Assembly (NCBI GenBank): GCA_946480575.1
Contig: CAMLKF010000004.1
Location: 1-62,474 of the forward strand
Length of the DNA: 62,474 nucleotides
Reading direction: 5' to 3'
DNA from: an uncultured Nitrososphaera sp.
GTDB lineage: Archaea; Thermoproteota; Nitrososphaeria; Nitrososphaerales; Nitrososphaeraceae
A program made the position numbers and the translations under genes. The notes beneath the pieces were generated by a model. That model made no database searches and was not told the DNA's origin. It saw nothing but the letters and a program-made list of their open reading frames with translations. Numbering within the stretch: position 1 is the stretch's first letter; each line of letters starts with the position of its first letter. This document shows positions 33,378 through 41,377 of this stretch, in pieces.

Positions 33378-33797
33378 TTAATTGTGCTCGCGAACGAGCG
33401 TTCCCCTGCACTGCTCGCAGATCTGCTCATCGATGTTTGACTCGATGCTGTGGTGCACGTCGCATATCAAGAGCGTGTAGCGCATGTAGTTGCAGAGTCC
33501 GACGAACTTGGCAAGCGTGCTTGGCGTGTACGCCTTGTTCGTCGAAAGGTCTCTCGCGATGTCGTCTATCATGCGCATGACCTCGCGCACCGACTCTAGC
33601 TTTGAAATGAGCTCCATGTCACCCCTTGTGCCTCTGACGTAATTGCTGACCGCCGCCTGGGTTATGCCGAGCACCTTGGCGACGTCTTCTTCCTTGAGGG
33701 AATATTCCTTGATAAGCTTCTTGGCAAGTATCGCCCTGACCGCAGGGATTAACGACTTTGCTTCAATTTCTGAAGGGAGTAGCATTTGAGGGTGCAC
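33378..33797 (-). CDS. XRE-like helix-turn-helix transcriptional regulator
   Basis: The 139-residue protein has a classic HTH at about residues 30-60 (LKEEDVAKVLGITQAAVSNY), after which a helical region follows. It ends in a Cys-containing segment (HHSIESNIDEQICEQCRGTL) that together with an upstream Cys pair (CDVHH) might bind metal. This layout matches a known class of archaeal predicted regulators. The neighbouring, broken MEDS sensor gene upstream may once have worked with it. Confidence 0.75.
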   Translation of the reverse strand: MHPQMLLPSEIEAKSLIPAVRAILAKKLIKEYSLKEEDVAKVLGITQAAVSNYVRGTRGDMELISKLESVREVMRMIDDIARDLSTNKAYTPSTLAKFVGLCNYMRYTLLICDVHHSIESNIDEQICEQCRGTLVREHN

Positions 33798-33829
33798 AAT
33801 GAAAGCCAGTTTTTATTATATAAAGGTTC

Positions 33830-34437
33830 TTAGTTCGTACAAATATTATCACACAGGATCTGCTTGGTTTCGTTTATGAACAGGTTGTAATAGTGGTTTT
33901 CGCAGATCTGTTGTTTTTGCTCTTCTGAGAGCCGGTCAAGGGTCCTTCGCATGGTAGCAGCAGAATATTGGGTAGCGCACATCCGGGTCCTTTGCAAGTA
34001 TGGAATGTTCATGCTTTACCAGCTCGCTCACCATCCTGCCTGTGGTAAAACGGCGTGTCGTCCTTGTCTATCGAGGAGACCCATATCTGAAATCACGATA
34101 ACGCCTGACTTGCCACTATGCTTTGCCGTGCGCGCGACACGCTTCAGGATGGCAAGGAAATCTTCCTTCGGGTTAAAGGATACCTCCGACGAGTCTATGA
34201 TGTCAAGCGAGCCGTTGTCCATCGGCGCCTTTGCATCGATGTCAAGCTCACGCAGCAACTGCTGGACAGAGCGGACGGTCTCGTAATGCGGCAGCAGCGA
34301 TACAAGGTCGTTGTTCTTTTCAATCCGCGCCTTGCACAAATGTGAGTATTTTTCCCGGAAAGTGCCAAGGTCCGGGTAGACTAGGTTGTTGTGCTGCCTT
34401 GCGTCATGGGTGTTGCTGGCGCAAGAGATTTTGCCAT
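33830..34437 (-). pseudogene. Broken MEDS-domain sensor protein
   Basis: Four coding-like pieces in changing frames together resemble the MEDS (methanogen/methylotroph DcmR sensory) domain. They are: a start with LVYPDLGTFREKYSHLCK; the open piece 34028-34339 (KNNDLVSLLPHYETVRSVQQ, then GVIVISDMG); a piece with SIDKDDTPFYHRQDG and LVKHEHSILAKDPDVRYPIF; and a final piece LSEEQKQQICENHYYNLF. At least three frameshifts or stops are needed. A TATA-like box (about 34455-34467) remains at its 5' end. Confidence 0.65.
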
Positions 34438-34540
34438 TATATAATAGAGCTTGTATTTAAGTACGAGCGGACTATTCAAGCGAAATGACGCCTTTGCATT
34501 TATATATTCATGCGACTCCAACATCTGGACAGCATCATCA

Positions 34541-35578
34541 ATGAAGGCCGTATTTGTAAAGGGCTATAACGCAGTTTCCGTGGACGATGTCCAGGTGCCA
34601 AAGATGGCAAGCGAAGGCGACGTGTTGGTGAGGATGCGCGCCTGTGGGCTCTGCGGCTCTGACCTTGAAAAGATATATGGCGAGTACGGCATGACGTCTG
34701 GCAAGCTCGGGCACGAGCCGGCTGGCGAAGTCGTCGCAGCTGGCAAGTCTGTCAAGGGATTTGCGCCCGGTGACCGTGTCTTTATCCACCACCATGTCGC
34801 GTGCTATTCGTGCCACTACTGCCTGCACGGCGACTATACGATGTGCCCTGCGTACCAGACAAGCAACATTAGCCCTTGCGGCCTCGCAGAGCAGTTTCTA
34901 GTGCCAGAGTGGAATGTGTCAAGGGGCGGCCTAGTGAAACTGTCCGGCGACGTAAGCTTTGACGAGGCGTCTCTCGTGGAGCCGCTTGCCTGTTGCATTA
35001 GGGCATGGAACAAGTGTAACTTTCAAAAAGGCGACGACATTGCTGTGCTTGGGGCCGGCCCGGCAGGATTGATGCATGTGCTCTTGGCGCAGACGTTTGG
35101 CGCCGGCAGGATATTCATTATCGACATCAATGACTTTCGCCTAAAGTTTGCAAAGAAATACAGTGTCGAGGCATTCAACTTGCTGGCCGTACAGGATCTG
35201 GCAGGCAAGATAAAATCAGAGACGGGCGGAAGGGGCATCGACATTTGCATCGTGGCGACCGGCAACACGAAAGCGCTGCTGCAATCGTTTGACCTGACGC
35301 GCAAGGGAGGAAAAATAATGCTCTTTGGCGTACCCCCCAAGGGATCGCAGATGTCGTACGACATGAGCAAGCTGTATTCAAGCGAGCATTCGCTCATCCC
35401 AAGCTATGCTGCGTCCGAAATCGAGACGAACCAAGCGCTCAAGCTGATAGCGGAAAGGCGCGTCGACATAGAGTCGCTTATCACCCACAGGTTCGACATC
35501 AGCAAGGCTGCAGAAGCAGTAAAGTGCGCACATGAAGCCAAGGACGCGATGAAAGTCATCGTGACGACTGAGCCGTAG
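34541..35578 (+). CDS. Zinc-dependent medium-chain alcohol/polyol dehydrogenase
   Basis: From ATG 34541 (MKAVFVKGYN) the product has 346 residues. The catalytic zinc site is formed around CGLCGSDLEK and GHEPAGEV, and the structural zinc site by four Cys in ACYSCHYCLHGDYTMC. NAD(P) binding is by AVLGAGPAGLMHVLLA. It belongs with sorbitol, threonine and related dehydrogenases; the substrate is open. A TATA-like TTTATATATTC (34499-34509) lies about 35 bases upstream. The longer frame from 34451 covers the promoter and is rejected. Confidence 0.88.
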   Translation: MKAVFVKGYNAVSVDDVQVPKMASEGDVLVRMRACGLCGSDLEKIYGEYGMTSGKLGHEPAGEVVAAGKSVKGFAPGDRVFIHHHVACYSCHYCLHGDYTMCPAYQTSNISPCGLAEQFLVPEWNVSRGGLVKLSGDVSFDEASLVEPLACCIRAWNKCNFQKGDDIAVLGAGPAGLMHVLLAQTFGAGRIFIIDINDFRLKFAKKYSVEAFNLLAVQDLAGKIKSETGGRGIDICIVATGNTKALLQSFDLTRKGGKIMLFGVPPKGSQMSYDMSKLYSSEHSLIPSYAASEIETNQALKLIAERRVDIESLITHRFDISKAAEAVKCAHEAKDAMKVIVTTEP

Positions 35579-35649
35579 AAGCAAAAAAATATTACTTTGG
35601 CATTCTATAGACTATAATAGAAACGAAAAGAGCAAAAAAAGAATGTGAA

Positions 35650-35997
35650 TTACCGGGCTGCAGCATCTCCATGTTGTCCAGATCTGATGTCTATTGCGTC
35701 TTTCAGCTCCGACACAAAAATTTTGCCCCAGCCAGCAGACTCGGTACTGCTGCTCTTGAGAATTGTGTCGATAACCTTTTCCGCCATTGAATCGTTGACG
35801 ACAGTCATTATTAGCGCATTTGTGTTGAACTCTTCTCGGACCATGCCTGTGCCTCTGCCGGATTCTACTTCCTGCCTTGGCATCTGGCCCCTGCCCTTTA
35901 TGTTAACATAACTAAAATTTACGCCCATTTTTTCCAGTGCGCTAAAGGTAGCATCCATCTCTGAAGACGGAAGTATAGCTTCAATCTTTTTCATCAT
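35650..35997 (-). CDS. Divergent PII-like (GlnB/GlnK-related) protein
   Basis: The 115-residue protein has the PII layout: start MKKIEAILPSSEMDATFSALEKMGV, a T-loop region, and end GWGKIFVSELKDAIDIRSGQHGDAA, which matches the PII signature GxGKIFVxxxxDAxRIRTGExG. The T-loop (about residues 37-55: GRGQMPRQEVESGRGTGMV) differs from normal: the Tyr that is modified and the usual Gln/Gly pattern are missing. Signal binding (ATP/2-oxoglutarate) and partners may therefore differ. No amt gene is adjacent. It probably senses nitrogen or energy state, by inference. Confidence 0.75.
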   Translation of the reverse strand: MMKKIEAILPSSEMDATFSALEKMGVNFSYVNIKGRGQMPRQEVESGRGTGMVREEFNTNALIMTVVNDSMAEKVIDTILKSSSTESAGWGKIFVSELKDAIDIRSGQHGDAAAR

Positions 35998-36135
35998 TCT
36001 CCGCTACCGGCATATTTCTAATAAGGCGTCGTCGACAGTGAACTAGAACAACCCATCCTACTCTCCTTTCAGTAATCGCGTTTCAGAAAACACAATAAAT
36101 AAATAATAAAAATTGCCTGTCTCACTTGAAAGATT

Positions 36136-37002
36136 ATGGACTGGGGACTGAAAAACAGGCTATCTAGGATAATCCGGCCTGAAGACGGCCGCTGCCTCAT
36201 GCTTGCAGTTGACCACGGCTACTTTCTGGGCCCGACAGAGCGCCTTGAAGTTCCTCGGAAGACGATAACTCCGCTTTTGCCGTACGCCGACTCGCTCATG
36301 CTCACGAGGGGCGTCCTGAGGACATCTGTCCCGCCGGAGCGAGACATCCCTGTCGTTCTCAGGGTTTCCGGCGGAACCAGCATTATTGGTGAGGATCTCT
36401 CAAAGGAAACTATCACAGTATCAATTGAAGAGGCTATCAAGCTAAACGCATCATGCCTTGCACTCTCGATATTTGTTGGAAGCAAGTACGAACACCAGAC
36501 GCTTGCCAACCTGGCCAAGCTGGTGGACGAGGGAGAGAAATACGGCATCCCAGTTCTGGCGGTGACTGCAGTCGGCAAGGAGATGGGCCGCGACACGAGA
36601 TACCTAGGACTGGCGTGCAGGATCGCCGCAGAGCTTGGCGCGCATGTCGTCAAGTCGTACTATTGCGACAACTTTGAGCAGGTGGTTGAAGGATGCCCTG
36701 TCCCGCTCATTATCGCCGGCGGCAAAAAGCTACCTGAGGTCGACGCGCTCAAGCTGTCGTACGACGCGATCCACCATGGCGCATCAGGCGTCGACATGGG
36801 AAGGAACATCTGGCAGTCAGACTGGCCCGTGGCGATGATAAAGGCGGTGAAGGCTATTGTCCACAAGAGCGCCGGCGTCAAGGAAGCGTATGGCATTTTC
36901 CTCAAGGAAAAAGAGAATGACAAGCCTGGTCAAAGGCAGCCGCCGCAACAAAAGGCGGTCGAGACGGTCAGTAGCAGCAGCCGCTCAGGGTCGTTTGACT
37001 AG
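36136..37002 (+). CDS. Class I aldolase family protein, LsrF-like
   Basis: The 288-residue protein matches LsrF-type (beta/alpha)8 aldolases/thiolases from beginning to end: DWGLKNRLSRI, LMLAVDHGYFLGPT, TRGVLRTSVPP, KYEHQTLANL, and VVKSYYCDNFE, with K173 in the position of the Schiff-base Lys, then PLIIAGGKKLPE and GASGVDMGRNIWQS. In enteric bacteria LsrF degrades phosphorylated autoinducer-2. No other lsr genes are here, so a different sugar-phosphate or a DKFP-type reaction is likely. The last 30 residues are a polar tail beyond the family's end. A TATA-like AAATAATAAAAAT lies about 30 bases upstream. Confidence 0.8.
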   Translation: MDWGLKNRLSRIIRPEDGRCLMLAVDHGYFLGPTERLEVPRKTITPLLPYADSLMLTRGVLRTSVPPERDIPVVLRVSGGTSIIGEDLSKETITVSIEEAIKLNASCLALSIFVGSKYEHQTLANLAKLVDEGEKYGIPVLAVTAVGKEMGRDTRYLGLACRIAAELGAHVVKSYYCDNFEQVVEGCPVPLIIAGGKKLPEVDALKLSYDAIHHGASGVDMGRNIWQSDWPVAMIKAVKAIVHKSAGVKEAYGIFLKEKENDKPGQRQPPQQKAVETVSSSSRSGSFD

Positions 37003-37421
37003 CCAGGAAACTTGGACAGGTGCTGGTGGACCATCTTCCACTGGTCTTTTTTATCCTTTTGCAGCACTACCGTGACTCTCGACCTGATGTTCACTGTGGT
37101 GCCGCGAAAGCTATAGTCGTCGACCAGCATCCCGGTGCTCTCGAGTGCAAAGGTGGCGACTGCGGCATTGCCGCCGAGGATGCTTATCTTCATGTCTTCA
37201 ATCTTGAAGTCATAGTCAGCGAGGCTGGCGAACTGCAGCTGCTCGAGCATCAGGGCCCTGTCAAAGTCGCGCCTGTCGTATGGAGGCGAGTCACCGAACT
37301 TGGTAAAGCGCGGGTCGATGAACTCCTCTATTATTTCTATCCCTTTGGTCTTGGCCAGCTGGAAATATTTGTAGATCAGATCTCTGATCCTTGCAGAATC
37401 GGTGTCTGGCAACGTGTTCAT
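36999..37421 (-). CDS. NTF2-like/SnoaL-type protein
   Basis: The 140-residue protein has the cone-shaped NTF2-like pattern: N-terminal helices (SARIRDLIYKYFQLAKTKG), a strand-rich core (DFKIEDMKISILGGNAAVAT, RSRVTVVLQKDKKDQWKMVH) and the closing HQHLSKFP that is typical of DUF4440/SnoaL-like families. No catalytic residues can be named. It converges with the LsrF-like gene with a 4-base overlap at the stops. Confidence 0.72.
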   Translation of the reverse strand: MNTLPDTDSARIRDLIYKYFQLAKTKGIEIIEEFIDPRFTKFGDSPPYDRRDFDRALMLEQLQFASLADYDFKIEDMKISILGGNAAVATFALESTGMLVDDYSFRGTTVNIRSRVTVVLQKDKKDQWKMVHQHLSKFPG

Positions 37422-37505
37422 GGATGGGTGACGGCAAAATCCTTATAACTCTTGTCAAAGGGCAGAACTGAGAATTTTTTAATGGCAGGCACCAAATAGA
37501 TATGG

Positions 37506-38890
37506 TTGTTAGCACGGCTGGCGGCTGCAGTAATAATAGCCGCTGTCGCCATTATTGTTTCCCCATCCAGCAGATTGTTTTTGCTTTCCAATGCAGCTGC
37601 CAGCCATTATGATGACGTAGAGATATGGACGTCGGCCGACCCACATTGCAAGAGGTTCTTTGGCAAGAGCCTGCTCCAACTTGTCATAACATTTTCAGAT
37701 CGTGACGACGAGAATAGCAATTCGGCTGATACTATAATGGTATGAGTGGATTCAATAACAGCCAGCCTATCAAACAGCACATCACGCTTTGACGTATTTG
37801 AGACTGGTAAGAGTTCCGGCAGGTTTGAATTTTTCCTGATCCATAAAGAGGCTGACGCAGTGCCGCCGTGAGACATTGACCCAATAAATTCTGACGATGT
37901 GGAAGGGGAAAACGATAACGGCAACGGCGTCAGCATAGGCGCGCCGATTAGAGAATTTGGTCCAGACGCTGCAAATGCTGACGCCATAGACATCGATGCG
38001 CAGCTGTTTGAGCCTGCGGGATTTGAAATCATGGTAAGCGACGTGACAGTTACAGCAGAGTATGAGGAAATAGATTTTAGCGGCAATGATCAGCTTTCGG
38101 CCCAGGTAATAACATAGGACCCCTCACTGTCGTCTGACAAAGGCTCTTACACGCTGGGCGAAGCGGCCAATGTGCCCATTGCAGATCCTGACGCCAATGA
38201 AAATGCAGCAGTGGCGAACTGTATCAGAGTATTTACTTCCTCCTCCTCCTCTGCAATCGATCAGGCAGGCGTGGAACTGTCTGCAAATGAAACAGGAAAT
38301 GATACGGGCGCATTCAGAGTCGCTTTTCGCATAGTTTCACAAACTGACGATGATCATGACGAAATAATTATCTTGGCAAATGGCAACGACAAGGTCGTGA
38401 TTTCGTATACAGACAGGCATATGCTGCCGATTATTCTGACAAAATCAGCAGTGGTGAAAACCCTGAAAAGGAATTCTTTCTTGAAATCAGTTTCGAGGAG
38501 TCTGACAGAGCGCCGCAAACTATCTTTGTCTACCTCTCCCCATTCTAAAAGACCTAAAGAGCAATCTGACTATTCGCGAATATGCTCTTGACAGCAATGA
38601 TGGGAGCAATTTGCCGGCAGTGGCAGTTTCTGTTTCGATTGCCAACGCCGGCGGCGGCCAAGCCCTAGAGTTTGCCGCAGTTATTGAGGCAAGGGATCAT
38701 AGTGGCGCAATAGTATTTCTGGCATGGGACAACAGCACACTCACCTGAATGGCGAAACTGAAATAGCACTTCCATGAACGCCGCAACAAGCCGGCAAGTA
38801 CCGTTGAGAGCTTTTGTCATCTCGCCTGACTTGCAAATATTGTCACCAATCTCTTTATCCGAGATACTGGTCAAATAGAATTCAATGGGT
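37506..38890 (+). pseudogene. Large surface/secreted-protein pseudogene
   Basis: From a TTG at 37506 one frame can be followed for over 900 bases through three in-frame stops (TGA 37743, TGA about 37870, TAG 38115) before frameshifts begin near 38420. The start is a signal peptide (LARLAAAVIIAAVAIIVSPS). The rest has motifs of repeated beta-sandwich domains of thaumarchaeal surface proteins: DSITASLSNSTSRFDVFETG, GEAANVPIADPDANENAAVA, VELSANETGNDTGAFRVAF. After 38420 pieces reappear in other frames (EKEFFLEISFEESDRAP, VAVSVSIANAGGGQALEF) to about 38890. It is a long-dead cell-surface gene. Confidence 0.75.
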
Positions 38891-38988
38891 CGCAGCTTCT
38901 AGCTCAAAAAATTTGAAGATAAACAACGGATTTCGGCTTTCAAGGCAGCCGTGTTAGCAATAATTATGCAAGCTAGCCGAACGTTATG

Positions 38989-38997
38989 TTTATAAAT
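38989..38997 (+). promoter_or_regulatory. TATA box of the ilvB leader/operon
   Basis: TTTATAAAT is a near-consensus archaeal TATA box, in an otherwise mixed-composition region. Its centre lies about 28 bases before the ATG of a short leader frame at 39021, the distance at which archaeal transcription normally starts, so transcription should begin at or next to that ATG. The ilvB start is 155 bases further on, far longer than the near-leaderless spacing of most genes in this window. Confidence 0.6.
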
Positions 38998-39020
38998 TAT
39001 ACCAAAGCAAGCTATCAAAA

Positions 39021-39095
39021 ATGCCTCAGGCTGGCAGCGAATACGGTTGTTGTAGGCAGAAGGTTGATGTTCTGGTTCTGCTGTTACTTGCCTAG
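39021..39095 (+). CDS. Candidate Leu/Val-rich leader peptide of the ilv-leu operon, 24 aa
   Basis: A 24-codon frame (ATG to TAG) starts where transcription is predicted to begin. Its last ten sense codons encode VDVLVLLLLA: five Leu (CTG, CTG, CTG, TTA, CTT) and three Val (all GTT). The operon behind it makes the precursors of valine, leucine and isoleucine. Bacterial leader peptides of leu and ilv operons have the same feature; the E. coli leu leader has four Leu codons in a row. The frame is too short to be judged by itself. Position, promoter and codon content together make it worth considering. Confidence 0.5.
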   Translation: MPQAGSEYGCCRQKVDVLVLLLLA

Positions 39096-39141
39096 GGCAA
39101 ACTCTGCTCAGCAAGCAGGCGTTTGTGAGTTTGATTGGTGA
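39056..39141 (+). promoter_or_regulatory. Alternative RNA pairings in the ilvB leader, up to the Shine-Dalgarno site
   Basis: Perfect complementary segments: GCAGAA (39056-39061) with TTCTGC (39076-39081); TGCTG (39079-39083) with CAGCA (39109-39113); CTGC (39104-39107) with GCAG (39115-39118), extendable by CAAAC (39098-39102) with GTTTG (39121-39125); and CAAACTC (39098-39104) with GAGTTTG (39127-39133). Several exclude each other. The ilvB Shine-Dalgarno GGTGA (39137-39141) follows 3 bases after the last helix and 9 bases before the ATG. No T-run follows, so control of translation seems more likely than transcription termination. Confidence 0.4.
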
Positions 39142-39150
39142 ACAAGATAA

Positions 39151-40842
39151 ATGGTTGAAATGACTGGCGCAAAAGCGTTGATCCAGGCCCTTGAGAAGGA
39201 GGCCGTAGACGTAGTCTTTGGACTCCCTGGAGGAGCAAACCTTCCAATATACGATGCCCTCGTAGGGGCCAACTTGAGGCACATCCTTGTAAGGCACGAG
39301 CAGTCCGCAGCTCACATGGCAGACGGCTACGCCAGAATAAAGAGAAAGGCCGGCGTGTGCTTTGCGACCTCTGGCCCTGGAGCGACCAACATCATTACCG
39401 GAATTGCAACAGCCTATGCGGATTCTTCGCCCATAGTGACGGTGACAGGGCAGGTGCCGCTTGCCATGATAGGCAAGGACGCCTTCCAAGAGACTGACAT
39501 TATAGGCATCGCAAATCCCTGCACGAAATATTCGTTCCAGCCAAGGGCGGCCGGCGAAATCCCTGAGGCTGTCAAAAAGGCGTTCTTTATCGCCGAGAGC
39601 GGGAGACCCGGCCCAGTGCTCGTGGACATTCCAAAGGACGTGCAGCAGGCCACAGCCGAGATGAAGTTCCCCGACCTCATCAAGGTGAGGGGCTACAATC
39701 CCATAGTTGACGCTGACCTCTCCGAGCTAGGCAGAGCCGTTGATTTGCTGTTCAAGGCCGAAAGGCCGATAATAATGGCCGGCGGAGGCGTGATACTTTC
39801 AGGAGCGTTCTCCGAACTCCAGGCATTGGCAGAACTCCTCATGATCCCGGTGGTTACTACGTTCAAGGGCAAGGGCGCGTTCCCCGAGAACCACCCGCTT
39901 GCCATGGGCCCGATAGGGATGCACGGACACGCAGAGGCAAACAAGATAATCCTCGAAGCCGACCTGATACTCGCAATAGGCGCAAGGTTCTCAGACAGAT
40001 CTGTCGGCCGCTTTGACGAGTTTGGCAAGGGCATAAACATCGTACATATGGACATCGACCCGGCAGAGATTGGCAAGAACAAGTCAGTCGACGTTGCCAT
40101 AGTAGGCGACGTCAGATCCTCGCTCCGCACCCTTGTCAAGATGCTCTCAAAGAAGGTGGCAAAGAAGAGGGATCCTGACAACCCTTGGCTCAAGCGCAGA
40201 AAGGAGCTCATACAGTATTACTCCGAGACCCTCAAGGACTACCCGAGGGAGATAACGGCCAAAAAGTCGCTCAAAAAGTTGCGAGAGTTGTTGCCGCCCA
40301 ACGCCATAGTGACGACCGAGGTAGGACAGTGCCAGATGTGGGCGTCGCTCTACTTTGACGTGATCTCGCCCGGCACATTCTTTAGCTCGACCGGCCTTGG
40401 CACTATGGGCTTTGGATTCCCTGCTTCGATAGGAGCCAAGGCCGCAAGGCCAAGCGTGGCGGTGGTGGACATCGCCGGCGACGGCTCGTTCAACATGACT
40501 GAGAACTCGCTTGCTGTGTCGGTGCTTGACAAATTGCCGGTAATAGTATTTCTCATGAACAACTACATGCTTGGCATGGTGGCCCAGTGGCAGCGCACCT
40601 TCTACAGCAGGCGCTACAGCGGGGTGCACCAGCATAACTGCCCTGATTACATAAAGATAGCCGAGGCGTATGGCGCGCAAGGAATAAGAGCCCAGTCGAT
40701 GCAGGAGCTGGAGAAGGCGATCAAGTCGGCAATCAAGGGCGACGTGGCAACGGTGATAGACATCCCTATCGATCCAGACGAGGACGTCTACCCATTCGTG
40801 GCTCCGGGCACCGGCCTCAAAGACATGATAACAGGAGCATGA
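39151..40842 (+). CDS. ilvB: Acetolactate synthase, catalytic large subunit
   Basis: The 563-residue ThDP enzyme joins two pyruvates, or pyruvate and 2-oxobutyrate, in the first common step to valine, leucine and isoleucine. The catalytic Glu is E50 in VRHEQSAAHMADGYAR. FAD-binding and substrate regions are typical, and the ThDP/Mg motif is GDGSFNMTENSLAV, followed by MVAQWQRTFYSRRYS. Start is ATG 39151, served by GGTGA 9 bases upstream; ATG 39160 is an alternative. It is the first gene of ilvB-ilvH-leuA-leuB and is preceded by an unusual 150-base leader. Confidence 0.95.
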   Translation: MVEMTGAKALIQALEKEAVDVVFGLPGGANLPIYDALVGANLRHILVRHEQSAAHMADGYARIKRKAGVCFATSGPGATNIITGIATAYADSSPIVTVTGQVPLAMIGKDAFQETDIIGIANPCTKYSFQPRAAGEIPEAVKKAFFIAESGRPGPVLVDIPKDVQQATAEMKFPDLIKVRGYNPIVDADLSELGRAVDLLFKAERPIIMAGGGVILSGAFSELQALAELLMIPVVTTFKGKGAFPENHPLAMGPIGMHGHAEANKIILEADLILAIGARFSDRSVGRFDEFGKGINIVHMDIDPAEIGKNKSVDVAIVGDVRSSLRTLVKMLSKKVAKKRDPDNPWLKRRKELIQYYSETLKDYPREITAKKSLKKLRELLPPNAIVTTEVGQCQMWASLYFDVISPGTFFSSTGLGTMGFGFPASIGAKAARPSVAVVDIAGDGSFNMTENSLAVSVLDKLPVIVFLMNNYMLGMVAQWQRTFYSRRYSGVHQHNCPDYIKIAEAYGAQGIRAQSMQELEKAIKSAIKGDVATVIDIPIDPDEDVYPFVAPGTGLKDMITGA

Positions 40843-40852
40843 TGGTGTAATA

Positions 40853-41377
40853 ATGTCGATTACTAATACTCCAGTCACAGCGCCGCCGGGATCGTGGTAC
40901 ATAGTATCAGCTCTGGTTGAGAACAAGCCCGGCGTCCTTTTCAGGGTGACCAACCTTTTCAGGGCGCGCAATTTCAACATCGAGAGCATTACCGTGGGGT
41001 CAACGGAACAGCAGGACCTCTCGAGGATGACGATAACCACAAACAGCGACGAAAAGACGCTTGACCAGCTAGTCAAGCAGCTCAGGAAATTGATAGATGT
41101 GGTCGAAGTAAAGGTGCTCGACACTGACAAGACGGTATACAGGGAGCTTGCGCTGATCAAGATGAAGGCGGTCGACGCGACTACGAGAAGTGAGATCATC
41201 AACTATTCCACGATATTCCGCGGCAACATACTTGACATCGGCAAAGAGTCCATAACTGTCGAGATAACTGGCACGCCGGACAAGATAGATGCGTTTAAGA
41301 GCCTCGTTGAGCATTATGGAATTGCACAACTGGCAAGGACAGGCGTTTCAGCACTCCCAAGAGGCGTGGTAACTTGA
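40853..41377 (+). CDS. ilvH: Acetolactate synthase, regulatory small subunit
   Basis: The 174-residue subunit binds valine and controls IlvB. An ACT domain covers about residues 17-90 (VENKPGVLFRVTNLFRARNF, NIESITVGSTEQ), and the second half is the C-terminal small-subunit domain (VDATTRSEIINYSTIFRG, SITVEITGTPDKIDAFK). It starts 10 bases after the ilvB stop. Its stop overlaps the TTG start of leuA, so translation is coupled. Feedback inhibition is thus present in addition to any leader-based control. Confidence 0.95.
   Translation: MSITNTPVTAPPGSWYIVSALVENKPGVLFRVTNLFRARNFNIESITVGSTEQQDLSRMTITTNSDEKTLDQLVKQLRKLIDVVEVKVLDTDKTVYRELALIKMKAVDATTRSEIINYSTIFRGNILDIGKESITVEITGTPDKIDAFKSLVEHYGIAQLARTGVSALPRGVVT

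Noticed and set aside
38899..39489. A 196-codon minus-strand frame over the ilvB leader and start
   Set aside because: It overlaps the ilvB coding start and the promoter, and the Cys/His-rich translation is not protein-like.
40147..41202. A 351-codon frame antisense to ilvB/ilvH
   Set aside because: It spans two well-identified genes on the other strand and has no recognisable domain. It is a by-product of GC-biased codons.
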